Of a stretch of DNA of 64,000 nt, positions 48,701-55,009 are shown one piece after another. How positions within the stretch are numbered: the first letter of the stretch is position 1; each line of letters opens with the position of its first letter. This DNA comes from Symsagittifera roscoffensis (Eukaryota > Xenacoelomorpha > Acoela > Convolutidae). The stretch lies in contig NC_087066.1 in the NCBI RefSeq assembly GCF_963678635.1, positions 53,708,312-53,772,311 of the forward strand. Direction: 5' to 3'. The position numbers were made by a program, and so were the translations under genes. The notes under the pieces were generated by a model. The model saw only the letters and a list, made by a program, of their open reading frames with translations. It made no database searches and had not been told where the DNA came from.

Positions 48701-51700
48701 AAAGCGTCGGTTAAAATCAAAGAAACGGCAAAATTTTTGCTGCACAAATTTCGAACATAAATGACCTTGCTAATCACTTGGCTTTTAAAATGAAACTCAA
48801 ACTTCAAAACAGCTTGGACTTCAATTGAACTTGACAAGGATTTCAAATTAATCAAAACCAACTTTGCCAAAATTGGCCTGATTTTCCATCAAGTCGGTAC
48901 AAAATTGAAATTGAGTTTTTGCAAAATTCTAACGCTTTGAAATCATTTTCATTACGAATCACTTGTCATTCTATTTGATAAAAAATATCAATTCTCAATT
49001 TTGATCATGTTTTTTTCGCTAAGCACAATACTCAAAGGGCCGTCAGGCCCCTACCCCCAACCTAGCGTCCCGTAAAAAAGAAAGAGCAATTGCTCTGGGA
49101 TCAAGCTGCTAGAGACAGCATTTTCGAATGCGAGTCGTAGTATTGCGTTTCGGCTTTCTCCGGGAGGGTGCAAGGAGACGTCTATAAAAAAAATTGATCA
49201 AACAAATTTAAATTTAAGAAAAATTAAGCAAAAACTAAAACAAAATTTAATAGGTTAAATGGGCAAGTGAACGGATATAAGACAATAAGTTAGAGTCTGT
49301 GTACGAACTTGTTATCTGTTGAACTTTTTCATTCAGATCACGGTATTTCTTCCGGGATAAGTTGATAGTGCCGCTGGATGCCTTCAAAATGTTGAACTTT
49401 TGATTGTAGGAATCCAGTTGAATTTTTTCGAGAAACGTATATATTGAAGGATGGCTGCCGTGAAACAAAGCGGTTACACCTGAAAATAGCATCCTTTAAT
49501 GTCAGTTTCGTAATGAGAAGTAAAAGCACTCAGCGCCGCAATTTCAAAGTCGATCAAAATTCTTTCCGGGGTTACGTCACCGATAAGCGATTTAAGTGCG
49601 GTTAGGAATTTGTTATAGGTTGATAAGTGCTTATTGCTGAGCAGAGCGTAGACGCAAGGTGGATAAAACCCGCCAATCTGGATGTGTACAGTGTACAGCT
49701 GGTAAAACTGACTGGGGCAAGTTTTGAAAGTACCGTCTACAGGCCAGTTTTGTTGTACAATTTAAGTGCATTGAGGTTCTCAATATCGCCAAAAATTAAC
49801 GTTCCGTATCTTGTTTTCCGCTATCAAAAAGACAAAATTGCCTAAAACGATCGGGTGTTTCGAAATGACGGTCATCTGTGGCAATAGTGGGCAGGGCTGT
49901 CGTTTGTTTACTTCTGTTTAAAGTTCGCGTTAGCGCCGACCGGGAGGGCAAAGACAGTTGGGTTGCTTTTTCGTCCTGCACCAATTGCAAACCAGCTGCG
50001 ATTATCTGGCTGTTTACTGGATTTAATTGATTCCTAACTGTCTCCTTCATTTGTTGAACTAGTTGCCGAGCTTCTGAGCGTCCTGCGTTGAGCTCATGAC
50101 TATGCTCGTTGCTCTGTGAGATTATATCGCTCCCAGAAGTGATTAAAGTTTTCGGGCATTTATACGATCTCCATTTGTTGCAGCGCCAGTGTATCGTTGT
50201 CTTCGTATCGCGTTTCTTTTGAAATTCATGGCCATCAAGAATAATCAGTGTTTGGCCTTTTTGTGAGGTTCCCCAAGTAAAAGAATTCATTTTTGACTTA
50301 TCAATGAGTTAAAGAGGGAGATAATGAATGCAGAGTTTATACATTTTCAATTGAGTTGTTCTAATTCAATGCCATATTAACACTAAATTAAACGGTTCCA
50401 TGACATTCTACCCTATTCCAATCTACCCTGTGCTAATCTACCCTATACTATTCTATCCTACATACCAATCTACCCTATACCAATCTACCCTATACCAATC
50501 TACCCTATACCAATCTACCCTATACCATTCTACCCTATAATTAAAGCAATTGAAACTTAACCCATCCTCTTGAAGAATCCGAAACAGTATATTTCCGAAC
50601 AAATCAAAGAACCATTAACTATGATCAAAGAATAATTGACGCACGTGAACAAAATATCAAAGCAACGTAAAACTTGCTTGTTCAAAATGGAAATAAGTTC
50701 AAAGCATGAACGAACAGAAATTTTAATCCAATGTTGCTATAGAAATGCGTTGCGGCTATTTCTTAAACAAACAAAAGTCATATCACATCAAGTCGACATA
50801 GCTTAGCGGATAATGCATGTGTTTGAAAGCGGATAATGCATGTGTTTGAAAATCAAAAGTTCCAAAGATCAAATCACCAACAAGTCAAATTTTGAATGAA
50901 ATTCGAAATTACTGAGGGTTTGACTAGTTGATCACGAAAGGAGGGGTAGACCCCCCAGTACCAGGCCAAGGCGGTACTGGGGGGCGGTGTGAGGGAGAAG
51001 GTAAAATTCTTTTGATATTGGCCTCTATTACCTCCCAAAATTTCAGTCCGCTACGGCCACGGGAACCTCAAAAAGTGTACTTTTTTAAGAAATTAATTTG
51101 AATTTTTGAAAAATTCATAAAGTTTGATAAAGTAAACAGAGCTAGGAATGTCTTAATTGCGCGAGAGAATACAAATATGTTAAAATAGAATCTTTGTTAA
51201 AATTGTTGCAAATGTTTTTCACTTTCTCATTCAATTCCCTGTACTTTTTTCGACTGGGGTTGCTGTTTCCTCCCATTGCTTTCATTATATTGAATTTCTG
51301 ATTGGCAGCACCCAGTTTGATTTGTTCCAGAAAGCTGTGAACGGATGGGTGGTTTCCTTTAAAGAGAGTAGCAACGCCAAGATGCCAGCCTTCTACAGCA
51401 TTTGTTGTCCTTATTAACCCAGCAGCTGCTTCTTCGGAATGATTCCAAAGGTTTACTGGAAAGAGAGGTTCGCGAGAATTCCTTCCGATGGTTTCGCCTT
51501 TGATGTAGGTGCGCTGGAAGTATGAGGCTACCTCATCAAGTTTTTCAGTCATGTTGTCGTCAAAATCAACTTTGTCAGACACCTTTTCGATTTCCTCAAT
51601 GACCAAGTCAAAAGCAGCGTTGACCATTTCAACTGGTACAAAACTTAGAGCTGGAATTAAGCGCAATGACAAATTGAGATCGTGATTAGTTTCGTACAGT

Positions 51701-54700
51701 CGCGTAAAGCCCACTTCGTTTATTTTCCGGTTGAACGCTTGACTTAAATGAAAATAGCAGCCTTTCAGCAACGCTCCGGTATGATGACTAGCGAAAGCGT
51801 TCAGTGCTGCACGTTCAAAATCGAGGAGAATGCGGTGAGGCTCGGCGTTTTCGGTGATGGCTGATAACCCTTCAGTAGCTTTTTGTAAGTGTTCTGTTTT
51901 GTTGGGCAACAGTGCATAAATGCAGGGGGGTAAAATCCAGCGAGTTGAATGTGGATGGTGTAAAATTGATAAAATTGAATCGGGCAAGCTTTGAACGTTC
52001 CATCACACAGCCAAACATCTCGATGTAGTATCAAACTCTGGATATTGTCCCGATCTCCAAAAATCAACACCCTCTCTGGATCTTCAATGCCGCTATCGAA
52101 GACGCAAAAATCCTCGTGTTGCTTTGGCACTTCGAAATGTCTGTCGACAATTGGAGGAAATGTGGGTCTATCATTCATCTTCTGTCGATTGAGGGCCCGA
52201 TTAATCGCCGACCGGCAAGGAAAAGCTAATTGAACTGCTTTTTCTTCGAAGACAGACTGCAGGCCGTTTGCTATAATTATGCTATTGACTGGTACTTGCT
52301 GACTTTTTGTGTCCTGTTTCTTTTTCTGCACGAGAAGCCTTGCATCCGAACGACTAGGAAATACTTCGTGCATGTGCTCACTTCTACAGGAAATAAGATA
52401 GTTTTCTCGGGTTATTGCTGTCGTTTTGCATTTATGGGACCCCCATCTTGAACACTTCCAGTGAATGTTTCCATTCTTTGTTTCCTGTTTTTTCGTAAAC
52501 TCGTGGCCACCGATTACAAGCGTTCTCCGATTCTGTTGGGATAGACCCCAAGAAATTTGACTCATTTTGGTAAATATTATTCCAAGGAAAATTGATATAA
52601 TGACGTAGTTTTGATTTCATTTTTGTACCTGATTTTGAAAATTGGGGATTAAAACTTGTTAATTGAGTCAAATTTCAGATTTTGAGGCTCTAATTGCAAT
52701 TTAGTCTTTGGAACAATTTCCTTAAGTGAAAGACTCAAATTGAGTCCAAAAGTTTAGACTCAAATGAATTAACACGTGCTGTATCTTTCCGATTCTAATT
52801 AGGACTTTGAAAGATTACATTATGGGACCTCATTATGGTATATAGGGCAGATTAGTATAGGGTAGATTAAAATGTGGTAGATTGGAATAGGGTAGATTGT
52901 CCTGCCACCAATTAAACACATGTTGGCTCTATGTTAATCCCAACTATGAGTCCAGTTTAAATTTAGTTATCTTAAATTTGCATTGTTTTTTAATTGCGCG
53001 AACCTAATTGAGATATCATTACTCTAGATTTATTTCTGCTTACACTTTGATCATGATTTTCGTTCATAATTCATGGGATCTTTTTAATTGGCATGGGATT
53101 TTATGGTATGGGCGATTTTTATACAAGGGATCTTTTGGTATGGTATCTTTTGTCATGGGAGCTTTTGGTTTGGTATCTTTTGTCCTGACACCGTTTTATT
53201 CATTTATTTCCGAAAGCTGCCCTGATAACATCTTTTGACTAACCGATTATTTTTTGCAGAGAAGAGGATAGAGAGTAGTCGCTGTCTTTACGTGGAAGCA
53301 GGACAAGAGCCTCTCAGTTTCAGACTTCTGTTTCCCTGGTGGAATGCAGAACAGACAGGAGCTGATATGGCTGGGGCAAGTATAAAAGCATAGCATACCA
53401 TTTCATTCCGTTGAATACTATTCACTATAATTTTCATTTTATTATCACGAATGAAAAAATGTCCCCGTTGAGATCAATAAAAGCTTGCGATCATATGAAA
53501 TTAACGGTTTTTCTTTAAATACATTCAGGTCTTAGACATGTAAATCATTTAAAAATCCATTCAATTTTCCGAATGATTGCTGCGTTTTAACAGCTAATTG
53601 TTCCCTGGTCAGATAATTTTTTCTGCCTCTTTCGTGTAGATATTTGTCAAACCATGTATTGCAGGATATATTCATTAAGGTTGAATGCCTTAAAATTTGG
53701 CCTCGGGGATTGAAAAATTGCGAAGCGCATTGTGCTATATACCGAAAAATGAGAAGATTATATATCAGATCGTGATATAGATGAACGTCGAGGCAGTAGT
53801 AGCAGCACGACAGATCACGGCGTCAAATCCAAATACATTTATTTAGAAGAATGAACCAGTGGTTTGATTACGCTTGCGCTTAACTGACTTCTTGAATTTG
53901 GGCAAAAGTAGCCTGGCGATGTTCAGAAGAAGAATGTTGTTATTGGTATCGAGAAACACCAATTTGTAATTGTAGAAGACATGGTAAAGTATTTTCAATA
54001 ATAATAATAATAAATTTTCGGCCATATTTGTCATTTAGGATGGCACTGTGAGTAGTGGAATGGTGACAATTGAGGAGAAGATGGTTCAGTTGGCCTCTGT
54101 CTGCTACTCTCTGGAGGTGCTGAGGAAGAGACCTCTTCCCTCAGATGTGGATCCCCTCAGGATTGAGGACTGTGTCAAGGAAGAAGACTTCGAGGTCAGT
54201 GTAAAAACACTTCCGGTATTATTTAGTCAGCTGCGGTGCTTTATGCATATTAACCTCTTGAGACTGTTTTATTTGACTCTACTTTTAATAAAATCATGTT
54301 TTCCCCAAATATAACGCTGAAGTTTGGGAAAAGGTAGCCTAGACGGTGGTGTTTAGAAGAAGAATATTGTTTTTGGTTTAGAGGGACACATTTGTAATAT
54401 TGTAAAACATAGTAAAATAATTATCAACTTTAATAATTATTTAATTAAATAATAATCAAAATTAATTTTCAATAATAATAAATTTTCAGTCATTTAAGAT
54501 AAGCGAACACTCATTAAGTATATTCATTAATCTCAGCAGTTCTTAGTTCGTGTTGGTGTCCGGACAATAAAATAGTGTAGAGTACAAATTTAAGTTGCTT
54601 CATGCCTTGAGTGTAGAGTGACGATTTAAGTGAATTGTTTAATCTTAAATTGGTTAATTAACTTTAATCTTATTTTTTAAGGGATTATTCAAGATGCCGA

Positions 54701-54768
54701 GAGACAAGTTCGAGTCTCTGCCTCAATGGAGAAAAACTGAGATGAAGAAAAAAGCCAATCTGTTCTGA
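27692..54768 (+). CDS. SVIL: Supervillin homologue, 18 exons (span of coding sequence)
   Basis: Supervillin is a peripheral membrane protein that binds F-actin and myosin II at the cell cortex. Joining the exons 27692-27739, 28240-28391, 28988-29106, 31681-32083, 32294-32660, 33949-34223, 39662-39839, 40091-40221, 40566-40782, 41164-41315, 42117-42275, 42493-42749, 45001-45220, 45368-45660, 45965-46210, 53260-53375, 54039-54194 and 54682-54768 gives 1191 codons plus TGA, with every phase compatible. The start ATG has an in-frame TGA 24 bases upstream. Gelsolin-like repeats begin near residue 350, and the villin headpiece covers about 1125-1191, ending KKKANLF. Vertebrate supervillins have a much longer N-terminus, so this is a short form, or upstream or alternative exons are missed. 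Introns 7 and 16 need GA and GC donors; the others are GT-AG. Confidence 0.9.
28240..28391 (+). CDS. SVIL: Supervillin exon 2
   Basis: Acceptor TGTTTCTAG, donor GAACG|GTATAG, phase 2. It encodes GSLASRLKLLNESRQSWQERV, which resembles the repeated 'S-R-I/L-x-x-L..S...W..R' segments of the supervillin N-terminal region. Confidence 0.75.
28988..29106 (+). CDS. SVIL: Supervillin exon 3
   Basis: Acceptor GATTTTTAG, donor GAAAAT|GTAAAC, phase 2 in and phase 1 out. It encodes a highly basic stretch (RRTSKLVRRGSSYSKKERER) that could be a nuclear localisation or membrane-binding patch. No homology was recognised; it is supported by its splice sites and phase. Confidence 0.65.
29682..30300 (+). mobile_element. 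Non-autonomous Helitron, family A, copy 2 (intron 3)
   Basis: It starts TCTATTTTAAATCT followed by AAATGCGGGCTTC (same 14-base spacing as copies 1 and 3). It ends with hairpin GCACC-GGA-GGTGC, then GTTACACG-CTAG, followed by T. The left neighbour is G rather than A. This is a shorter copy with about two internal units. Confidence 0.75.
30301..31037. other. Intron 3 sequence without recognised element
   Basis: Open frames on both strands (30414-30743 plus, 30612-30911 minus) overlap each other and show no domain. Neither can be supported as a gene. Confidence 0.5.
31038..31445. mobile_element. hAT-type MITE copy 1 with perfect 8-bp target duplication
   Basis: The element at 31046-31437 (392 bp) starts CAGGGGCGGATTTAGG and ends CCTAGATCGCCCCTG, forming terminal inverted repeats. 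It is flanked on both sides by AACCTAGG (31038-31045 and 31438-31445). An 8-bp duplication and CAGGGGCG termini are the hAT signature. It has a G tract near the left and a C tract near the right end and encodes nothing. Confidence 0.9.
31681..32083 (+). CDS. SVIL: Supervillin exon 4
   Basis: Acceptor TTCATGTTTAG, donor TTGCC|GTGAGT, phase 1 in and 2 out. It encodes about 134 residues, acidic and Ser-rich, with VPELPWTKG and VEVFDPSLGLNSFYESAV. It corresponds in position to the acidic region upstream of the gelsolin repeats of supervillin. Confidence 0.85.
32294..32660 (+). CDS. SVIL: Supervillin exon 5
   Basis: Acceptor GATTTTTAG, donor GTGCAG|GTATTG, phase 2 in and 0 out. It encodes a Pro/Lys-rich start (ARPKKKPPTKAALNNPAARL), then the conserved supervillin block AVKGLEAKENFGSIKL, then MLMMVKGRYHVQ, which opens the first gelsolin-like repeat. 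Confidence 0.9.
32661..33948. other. Intron 5, no recognised element
   Basis: The intron is 1.29 kb and AT-rich with no gene. A 40-base segment near 32893 (TTTTGCAATCGGGTTCTAGA) resembles one at 59130, suggesting an undefined dispersed repeat. Confidence 0.5.
33949..34223 (+). CDS. SVIL: Supervillin exon 6 (gelsolin-like repeat 1)
   Basis: Acceptor TTCTTGGTAG, donor CAATT|GTAAGT, phase 0 in and 2 out. It encodes the core of the first gelsolin-like repeat: SDCFVVVTKTDVMVWKG, then KAMELGKLICDRKQLGCEA, equivalent to the strand-helix pattern of human supervillin. Confidence 0.93.
34322..34477. mobile_element. hAT-type MITE copy 2, internally deleted, perfect 8-bp target duplication
   Basis: The element at 34330-34469 (140 bp) starts CAGGCGCGG and ends TTAAATACGCTACTG. 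It is flanked by CCTATGAT at 34322-34329 and 34470-34477. It keeps the right-hand part of the family (the block with GGTCAGTCAGCC and AAAGGGATGACCCTTTGGG). It lacks most of the left half. Confidence 0.8.
34586..34954. mobile_element. hAT-type MITE copy 3
   Basis: It starts CAGGGGCGGACCTAGG and ends TTAAATACGCTACTG (369 bp). The flanks do not match: left TTAACACA, right CCTATGAT. The right end plus about 55 bases of flank (34860-35009) duplicates 34370-34522 almost exactly, so this copy is a recombinant of two elements or a product of local duplication. Confidence 0.75.
35010..36419. other. Intron 6 sequence with degenerate dispersed repeats
   Basis: No gene. Parts (35150-35480) resemble a dispersed repeat seen at 42.85, 46.7 and 58.5 kb (AGGGCATCTATTTTTTC, TTGCGTTCATTA). 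The segment 36095-36180 resembles 29265-29345. Confidence 0.5.
36420..37988 (+). mobile_element. Non-autonomous Helitron, family A, copy 3 (intron 6)
   Basis: It starts TCTATTATATATTT followed by AAATGCGGGCTTC and ends with hairpin GCACC-TAA-GGTGC, then GTTAAACG-CTAG. Left neighbour A, right neighbour T. This is the longest copy, with six or more internal units of about 155-175 bp (unit marks near 36785, 36938, 37106, 37274, 37450, 37630). No protein. Confidence 0.78.
38240..39356 (+). mobile_element. Possible Helitron family B copy with internal tandem repeats (intron 6)
   Basis: Five or six diverged units of about 165-190 bp share ACGCCCATTTTTTTCATACA and TTCTCAAAAACTACC. The right end GGTTTAGCTGGGCCGCTAG (ending 39356) matches the end of the better copy near 60460. 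The 5' end was not found, so the start is only where the repeats become visible. Confidence 0.45.
39662..39839 (+). CDS. SVIL: Supervillin exon 7
   Basis: Acceptor GCTGTTTTAAG, phase 2 in. It encodes EDVWYEDCITATNKVYEVD (matching the ELYEAAIIETNCIYR segment of vertebrate supervillin) and ends at SLLQ. Homology demands that SLLQ joins directly to SDKSLVFDFGSEV in exon 8. That places the donor at CAG|GATTGT, a GA dinucleotide. GT sites nearby (39828, 39843) would break the phase. Confidence 0.85.
40091..40221 (+). CDS. SVIL: Supervillin exon 8 (gelsolin-like repeat 2)
   Basis: Acceptor TTCTGCTGTAG, donor TACAG|GTCAGT, phase 0 in and 2 out. It encodes LVFDFGSEVYVWFGKDA, nearly identical to the vertebrate motif, followed by the helix LLLTQLVDKGYDY. 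Confidence 0.95.
40566..40782 (+). CDS. SVIL: Supervillin exon 9
   Basis: Acceptor GTTATTTTAG, donor TTCACG|GTATGA, phase 2 in and 0 out. It encodes CPLYPLDDDTPLYSEKRPAW and ETLLFSNKFADWPE, the equivalent of the vertebrate NPL...RPDWAIFGR..ETILFKEKFLDW segment. Confidence 0.95.
41164..41315 (+). CDS. SVIL: Supervillin exon 10
   Basis: Acceptor TCTGCTGTCAG, donor CTCAG|GTTGGA, phase 0 in and 2 out. It encodes IRDYDFRELM and DGVNVGRG-like VEAVNVGRGDYW, linking gelsolin-like repeats 2 and 3. Confidence 0.94.
41409..41833. mobile_element. hAT-type MITE copy 4 (intron 10)
   Basis: The element at 41417-41825 (409 bp) starts CAGTAGCGG and ends TCTAATCCACCGCTG. The flanks TAAAACAT and TTCAACAT match at 6 of 8 positions, a decayed target duplication. 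The interior matches copy 1 throughout, including the C tract and TCGAGAAAAT near the right end. Confidence 0.75.
42117..42275 (+). CDS. SVIL: Supervillin exon 11
   Basis: Acceptor TTTTTTGTAG, donor ATCAG|GTCAGC, phase 2 in and out. It encodes VKCWPVSGSELR and VGLFRDDEIYIVRWSFY, equivalent to VDVWHILEFDYSRL and FHEGDAYVVKWKFM of vertebrate supervillin. Confidence 0.95.
42493..42749 (+). CDS. SVIL: Supervillin exon 12 (gelsolin-like repeat 3)
   Basis: Acceptor AGCTGATTTTAG, donor AATCCAA|GTAAGT, phase 2 in and 1 out. It encodes KVAYFFWQGKRASKLDLGTS, the helix ALKVVDLDLE and EEPAAFLRLFKGHMLVQSS, the canonical gelsolin repeat core. Confidence 0.96.
42750..44004. other. Intron 12 left part, degenerate repeats
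   Basis: It contains stretches of the dispersed repeat also present at 35.3, 46.6 and 58.4 kb (GATTTCCAGCGGAATAAA-like segment near 42945). There is a tRNA T-arm-like GGTTCGATTCCCG at 43289, but no complete tRNA fold. No gene. Confidence 0.5.
44005..44439. mobile_element. hAT-type MITE copy 5 with perfect 8-bp target duplication (intron 12)
   Basis: The element at 44013-44431 (419 bp) starts CAGGGGCGGATCTAGGATTT and ends AAATCCGCCACTG, flanked by AATAGTAT on both sides (44005-44012, 44432-44439). Best-preserved left terminus of the family. Confidence 0.9.
45001..45220 (+). CDS. SVIL: Supervillin exon 13 (gelsolin-like repeat 4)
   Basis: Acceptor GTTTTTTTAAG, donor AATAG|GTCAGA, phase 1 in and 2 out. 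It encodes LRLFYVQGPCDEERHLIEVE, matching WRLYCVRGEVPVEGNLLEV, then LCYVALKINWQERNCCYVIRG. Confidence 0.94.
45368..45660 (+). CDS. SVIL: Supervillin exon 14
   Basis: Acceptor TGTTTTTCAG, donor CAGCCAG|GTATGA, phase 2 in and 1 out. It encodes KRLILLTSVTRKAGSFAFQE and YHCSLPFIQTQLYHQIQP, equivalent to PRLFILSSSSGDFAATEF and SMPFLQEDLYSAPQP. Confidence 0.94.
45965..46210 (+). CDS. SVIL: Supervillin exon 15 (gelsolin-like repeat 5)
   Basis: Acceptor CGTATAATTTTAG, donor GCCCAAG|GTTAAA, phase 1 in and out. It encodes FLLYDCGNYLFLWQGPASAN, a low-complexity Ser/Pro/Glu insert, then FIAERKRALETAKNYAQG, matching ALFLVDNHHEVYLWQGWWP and DRKSAMETVLQYCKG. Confidence 0.95.
46333..47480. repeat. Dispersed repeat, copy related to 56.85-58.7 kb
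   Basis: Two parts recur downstream. 46350-46800 resembles 58205-58700 (AATGAACGTAGTGAAGACTC, GAAACTCATCTGCTGAAAGTG-like block). 46980-47350 resembles 56850-57210 (GAACATTCTGTGCTTATTGCACAG-like block). The similarity is imperfect and the ends are undefined. Element type unknown. Confidence 0.6.
47635..48290 (-). pseudogene. Decayed FLYWCH/MULE transposase fragments
   Basis: On the minus strand, 47773-48290 aligns with the inner element's transposase coding region (51930-52600), including the upstream untranslated edge, with an internal deletion near 47945. A separate piece at 47640-47745 repeats part of the same region. All frames are broken. These are the oldest of three transposase remnants in intron 15. 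Confidence 0.65.
49247..50290 (-). pseudogene. Outer element transposase, internally deleted
   Basis: The N-terminal 164 codons (50290 down to 49796) are open and start MNSFTWG. A FLYWCH finger follows (GHEFQKKRDTK..HWRCNKWRSYKCPKT...NEHSHE), then the region leading to the MULE catalytic domain. Downstream the frame is broken, and around 49480-49540 the sequence jumps from KGCYF-like coding directly to VTALFHGSHPS, removing about 130 residues relative to the inner copy. The C-terminal 60 residues (FLEKIQLDSYNQKFNILKAS) are open again to 49247. It cannot be active. Confidence 0.8.
50385..50545. repeat. Left terminal region of inner element: 15-bp tandem repeat
   Basis: The target duplication AATTAAAC (50386-50393) is followed by GGTTCCATGACA and about nine copies of CAATCTACCCTATAC. 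The central four copies (50467-50527) are almost perfect. Confidence 0.9.
50951..50984. repeat. GC-rich perfect hairpin, 12-bp stem
   Basis: CCCCCCAGTACC (50951-50962), a 10-base loop, then GGTACTGGGGGG (50973-50984). It lies about 160 bases beyond the transposase stop of the inner element. It could act as an RNA 3'-end or structural element of the transposon. A weaker GGGCC-GTCA-GGCCC hairpin occupies the same relative place in the outer element (about 49037). Confidence 0.85.
51142..52565 (-). pseudogene. FLYWCH/MULE transposase of the inner element, one frameshift
   Basis: Starts MSQISWGLSQQ at 52565. The FLYWCH zinc finger occupies residues about 18-65 (GHEFTKKQETK..HWKCSRWGSHKC..EHMHE). 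The MULE-type catalytic region begins near residue 165, with VLIFGDRDNI and LHRDVWLCDGTF (candidate first catalytic Asp). The frame shifts in a run of six C (plus-strand G6 near 51935): PP is followed in the next frame by CIYALLPNKTEH. It then continues RILLDFERAALNAF (second acidic residue), KGCYFHLSQAF (CxxH), NAVEGWH and FLEQIKLGAANQKF to the stop at 51142. Apart from the shift the protein looks complete at about 515 residues. The shift may be a real mutation or a homopolymer error. Confidence 0.88.
52835..52917. repeat. Right terminal region of inner element and target duplication
   Basis: Inverted copies of the 15-bp unit (GTATAGGGTAGATT) end in TGTCCTGCCACC at 52909, followed by AATTAAAC. 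Confidence 0.85.
53095..53200. repeat. Right terminal region of outer element and target duplication
   Basis: Degenerate inverted copies of GGTATCTTTTGTCATGGGA end in TGTCCTGACACC at 53192, followed by GTTTTATT. Confidence 0.85.
53260..53375 (+). CDS. SVIL: Supervillin exon 16
   Basis: Acceptor TATTTTTTGCAG, phase 1 in. It encodes SSRCLYVEAGQEPLSFRLLF, matching KSYLIHAGLEPLTFTNMFP, then WWNAEQTGADMAG. The phase needed by exon 17 puts the donor at GCTGGG|GCAAGT, a GC donor with otherwise perfect consensus; the GT four bases later gives the wrong phase. Confidence 0.9.
53376..54038. other. Intron 16 (GC-AG), right part duplicated in intron 17
   Basis: No gene. The last 170 bases (53865-54037) recur, diverged and with a 40-bp insertion, at 54318-54495 in intron 17. 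Confidence 0.6.
54039..54194 (+). CDS. SVIL: Supervillin exon 17 (start of villin headpiece)
   Basis: Acceptor TTGTCATTTAG, donor TTCGAG|GTCAGT, phase 0 in and out. It encodes KMVQLASVCYSLEVLRKRPL, then PSDVDPLRIEDCVKEEDFE, which matches the linker and first half of the headpiece ([22 protein letters not shown]). Confidence 0.96.
54318..54500. repeat. Diverged duplicate of the intron 16 end
   Basis: Matches 53865-54037 (AAAGGTAGCCTAGACGGTGG versus AAAGTAGCCTGGCGATG, both ending AATAATAATAAATTTTC..TCATTTA). After the match, no exon-17-like sequence follows. Confidence 0.7.
54682..54768 (+). CDS. SVIL: Supervillin exon 18 (villin headpiece C-terminus, stop)
   Basis: Acceptor TATTTTTTAAG. It encodes GLFKMPRDKFESLPQWRKTE and MKKKANLF, then TGA (54766-54768). 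The basic KKK and terminal Phe are the F-actin-binding signature of headpiece domains. Confidence 0.97.
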   Translation, partial: GLFKMPRDKFESLPQWRKTEMKKKANLF

Positions 54769-55009
54769 AGTGAATATGTCTTATGCTATTTTGAATTGAA
54801 ACAATCTGTTGCCTGTGCGAAAACCAATCAAAAACCATGATCTCTGATTTTTCATGACCAATTTTTGGGTGCCATTATAGATATTGTAAGGTTCATCAAA
54901 AAAGGAGTATTTTCTTACCAAGCTACTCGTTGCTTTACTGAAGCTAACAGCCTACTTTCGGGTCATTTTCCACGAAGAATCTCAGCTTTATTCGAAAAGT
55001 TACTGAATG

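Larger units (their letters stand above)
50394..52909 (-). mobile_element. Inner Phantom-like Mutator transposon, nested in the outer one
   Basis: This is a 2.5-kb element with ends GGTTCCATGACATTCTACCC and, inverted, GGTGGCAGGACAATCTACCC. It is flanked by the perfect 8-bp duplication AATTAAAC (50386-50393, 52910-52917). The termini are arrays of a 15-bp unit (CAATCTACCCTATAC), many copies on the left and about four on the right. It encodes an almost complete FLYWCH/MULE transposase on the minus strand. It lies between the terminal repeat and the transposase start of the outer element, so it inserted later. Confidence 0.88.
48525..53192 (-). mobile_element. Outer Phantom-like Mutator transposon (intron 15)
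   Basis: The element begins GGTTACATGACAAAAGATCC and ends (reverse complement) GGTGTCAGGACAAAAGATAC. It is flanked by the perfect 8-bp duplication GTTTTATT (48517-48524 and 53193-53200). Both ends are built of degenerate tandem copies of about 10 bp, AAAAGATACC (48533-48640 and, inverted, 53095-53184). It carries a deleted FLYWCH/MULE transposase (49247-50290, minus) and is split by a second element at 50394-52909. FLYWCH-plus-MULE transposases with 8-9 bp duplications are typical of the Phantom subclass of Mutator elements in animals. Confidence 0.8.

Noticed and set aside
49020-49170. GC-rich island that looked like a structural RNA gene
   Set aside because: It lies inside the outer transposon and shows only a short GGGCC/GGCCC hairpin; no known RNA consensus was recognised.
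50401-50545. CRISPR-like array of regularly spaced 15-bp repeats
   Set aside because: Repeats are contiguous without spacers and form the terminal region of a eukaryotic transposon.
51991-52451. Plus-strand open frames over the inner transposase
   Set aside because: They are antisense shadows of the minus-strand FLYWCH/MULE coding sequence.
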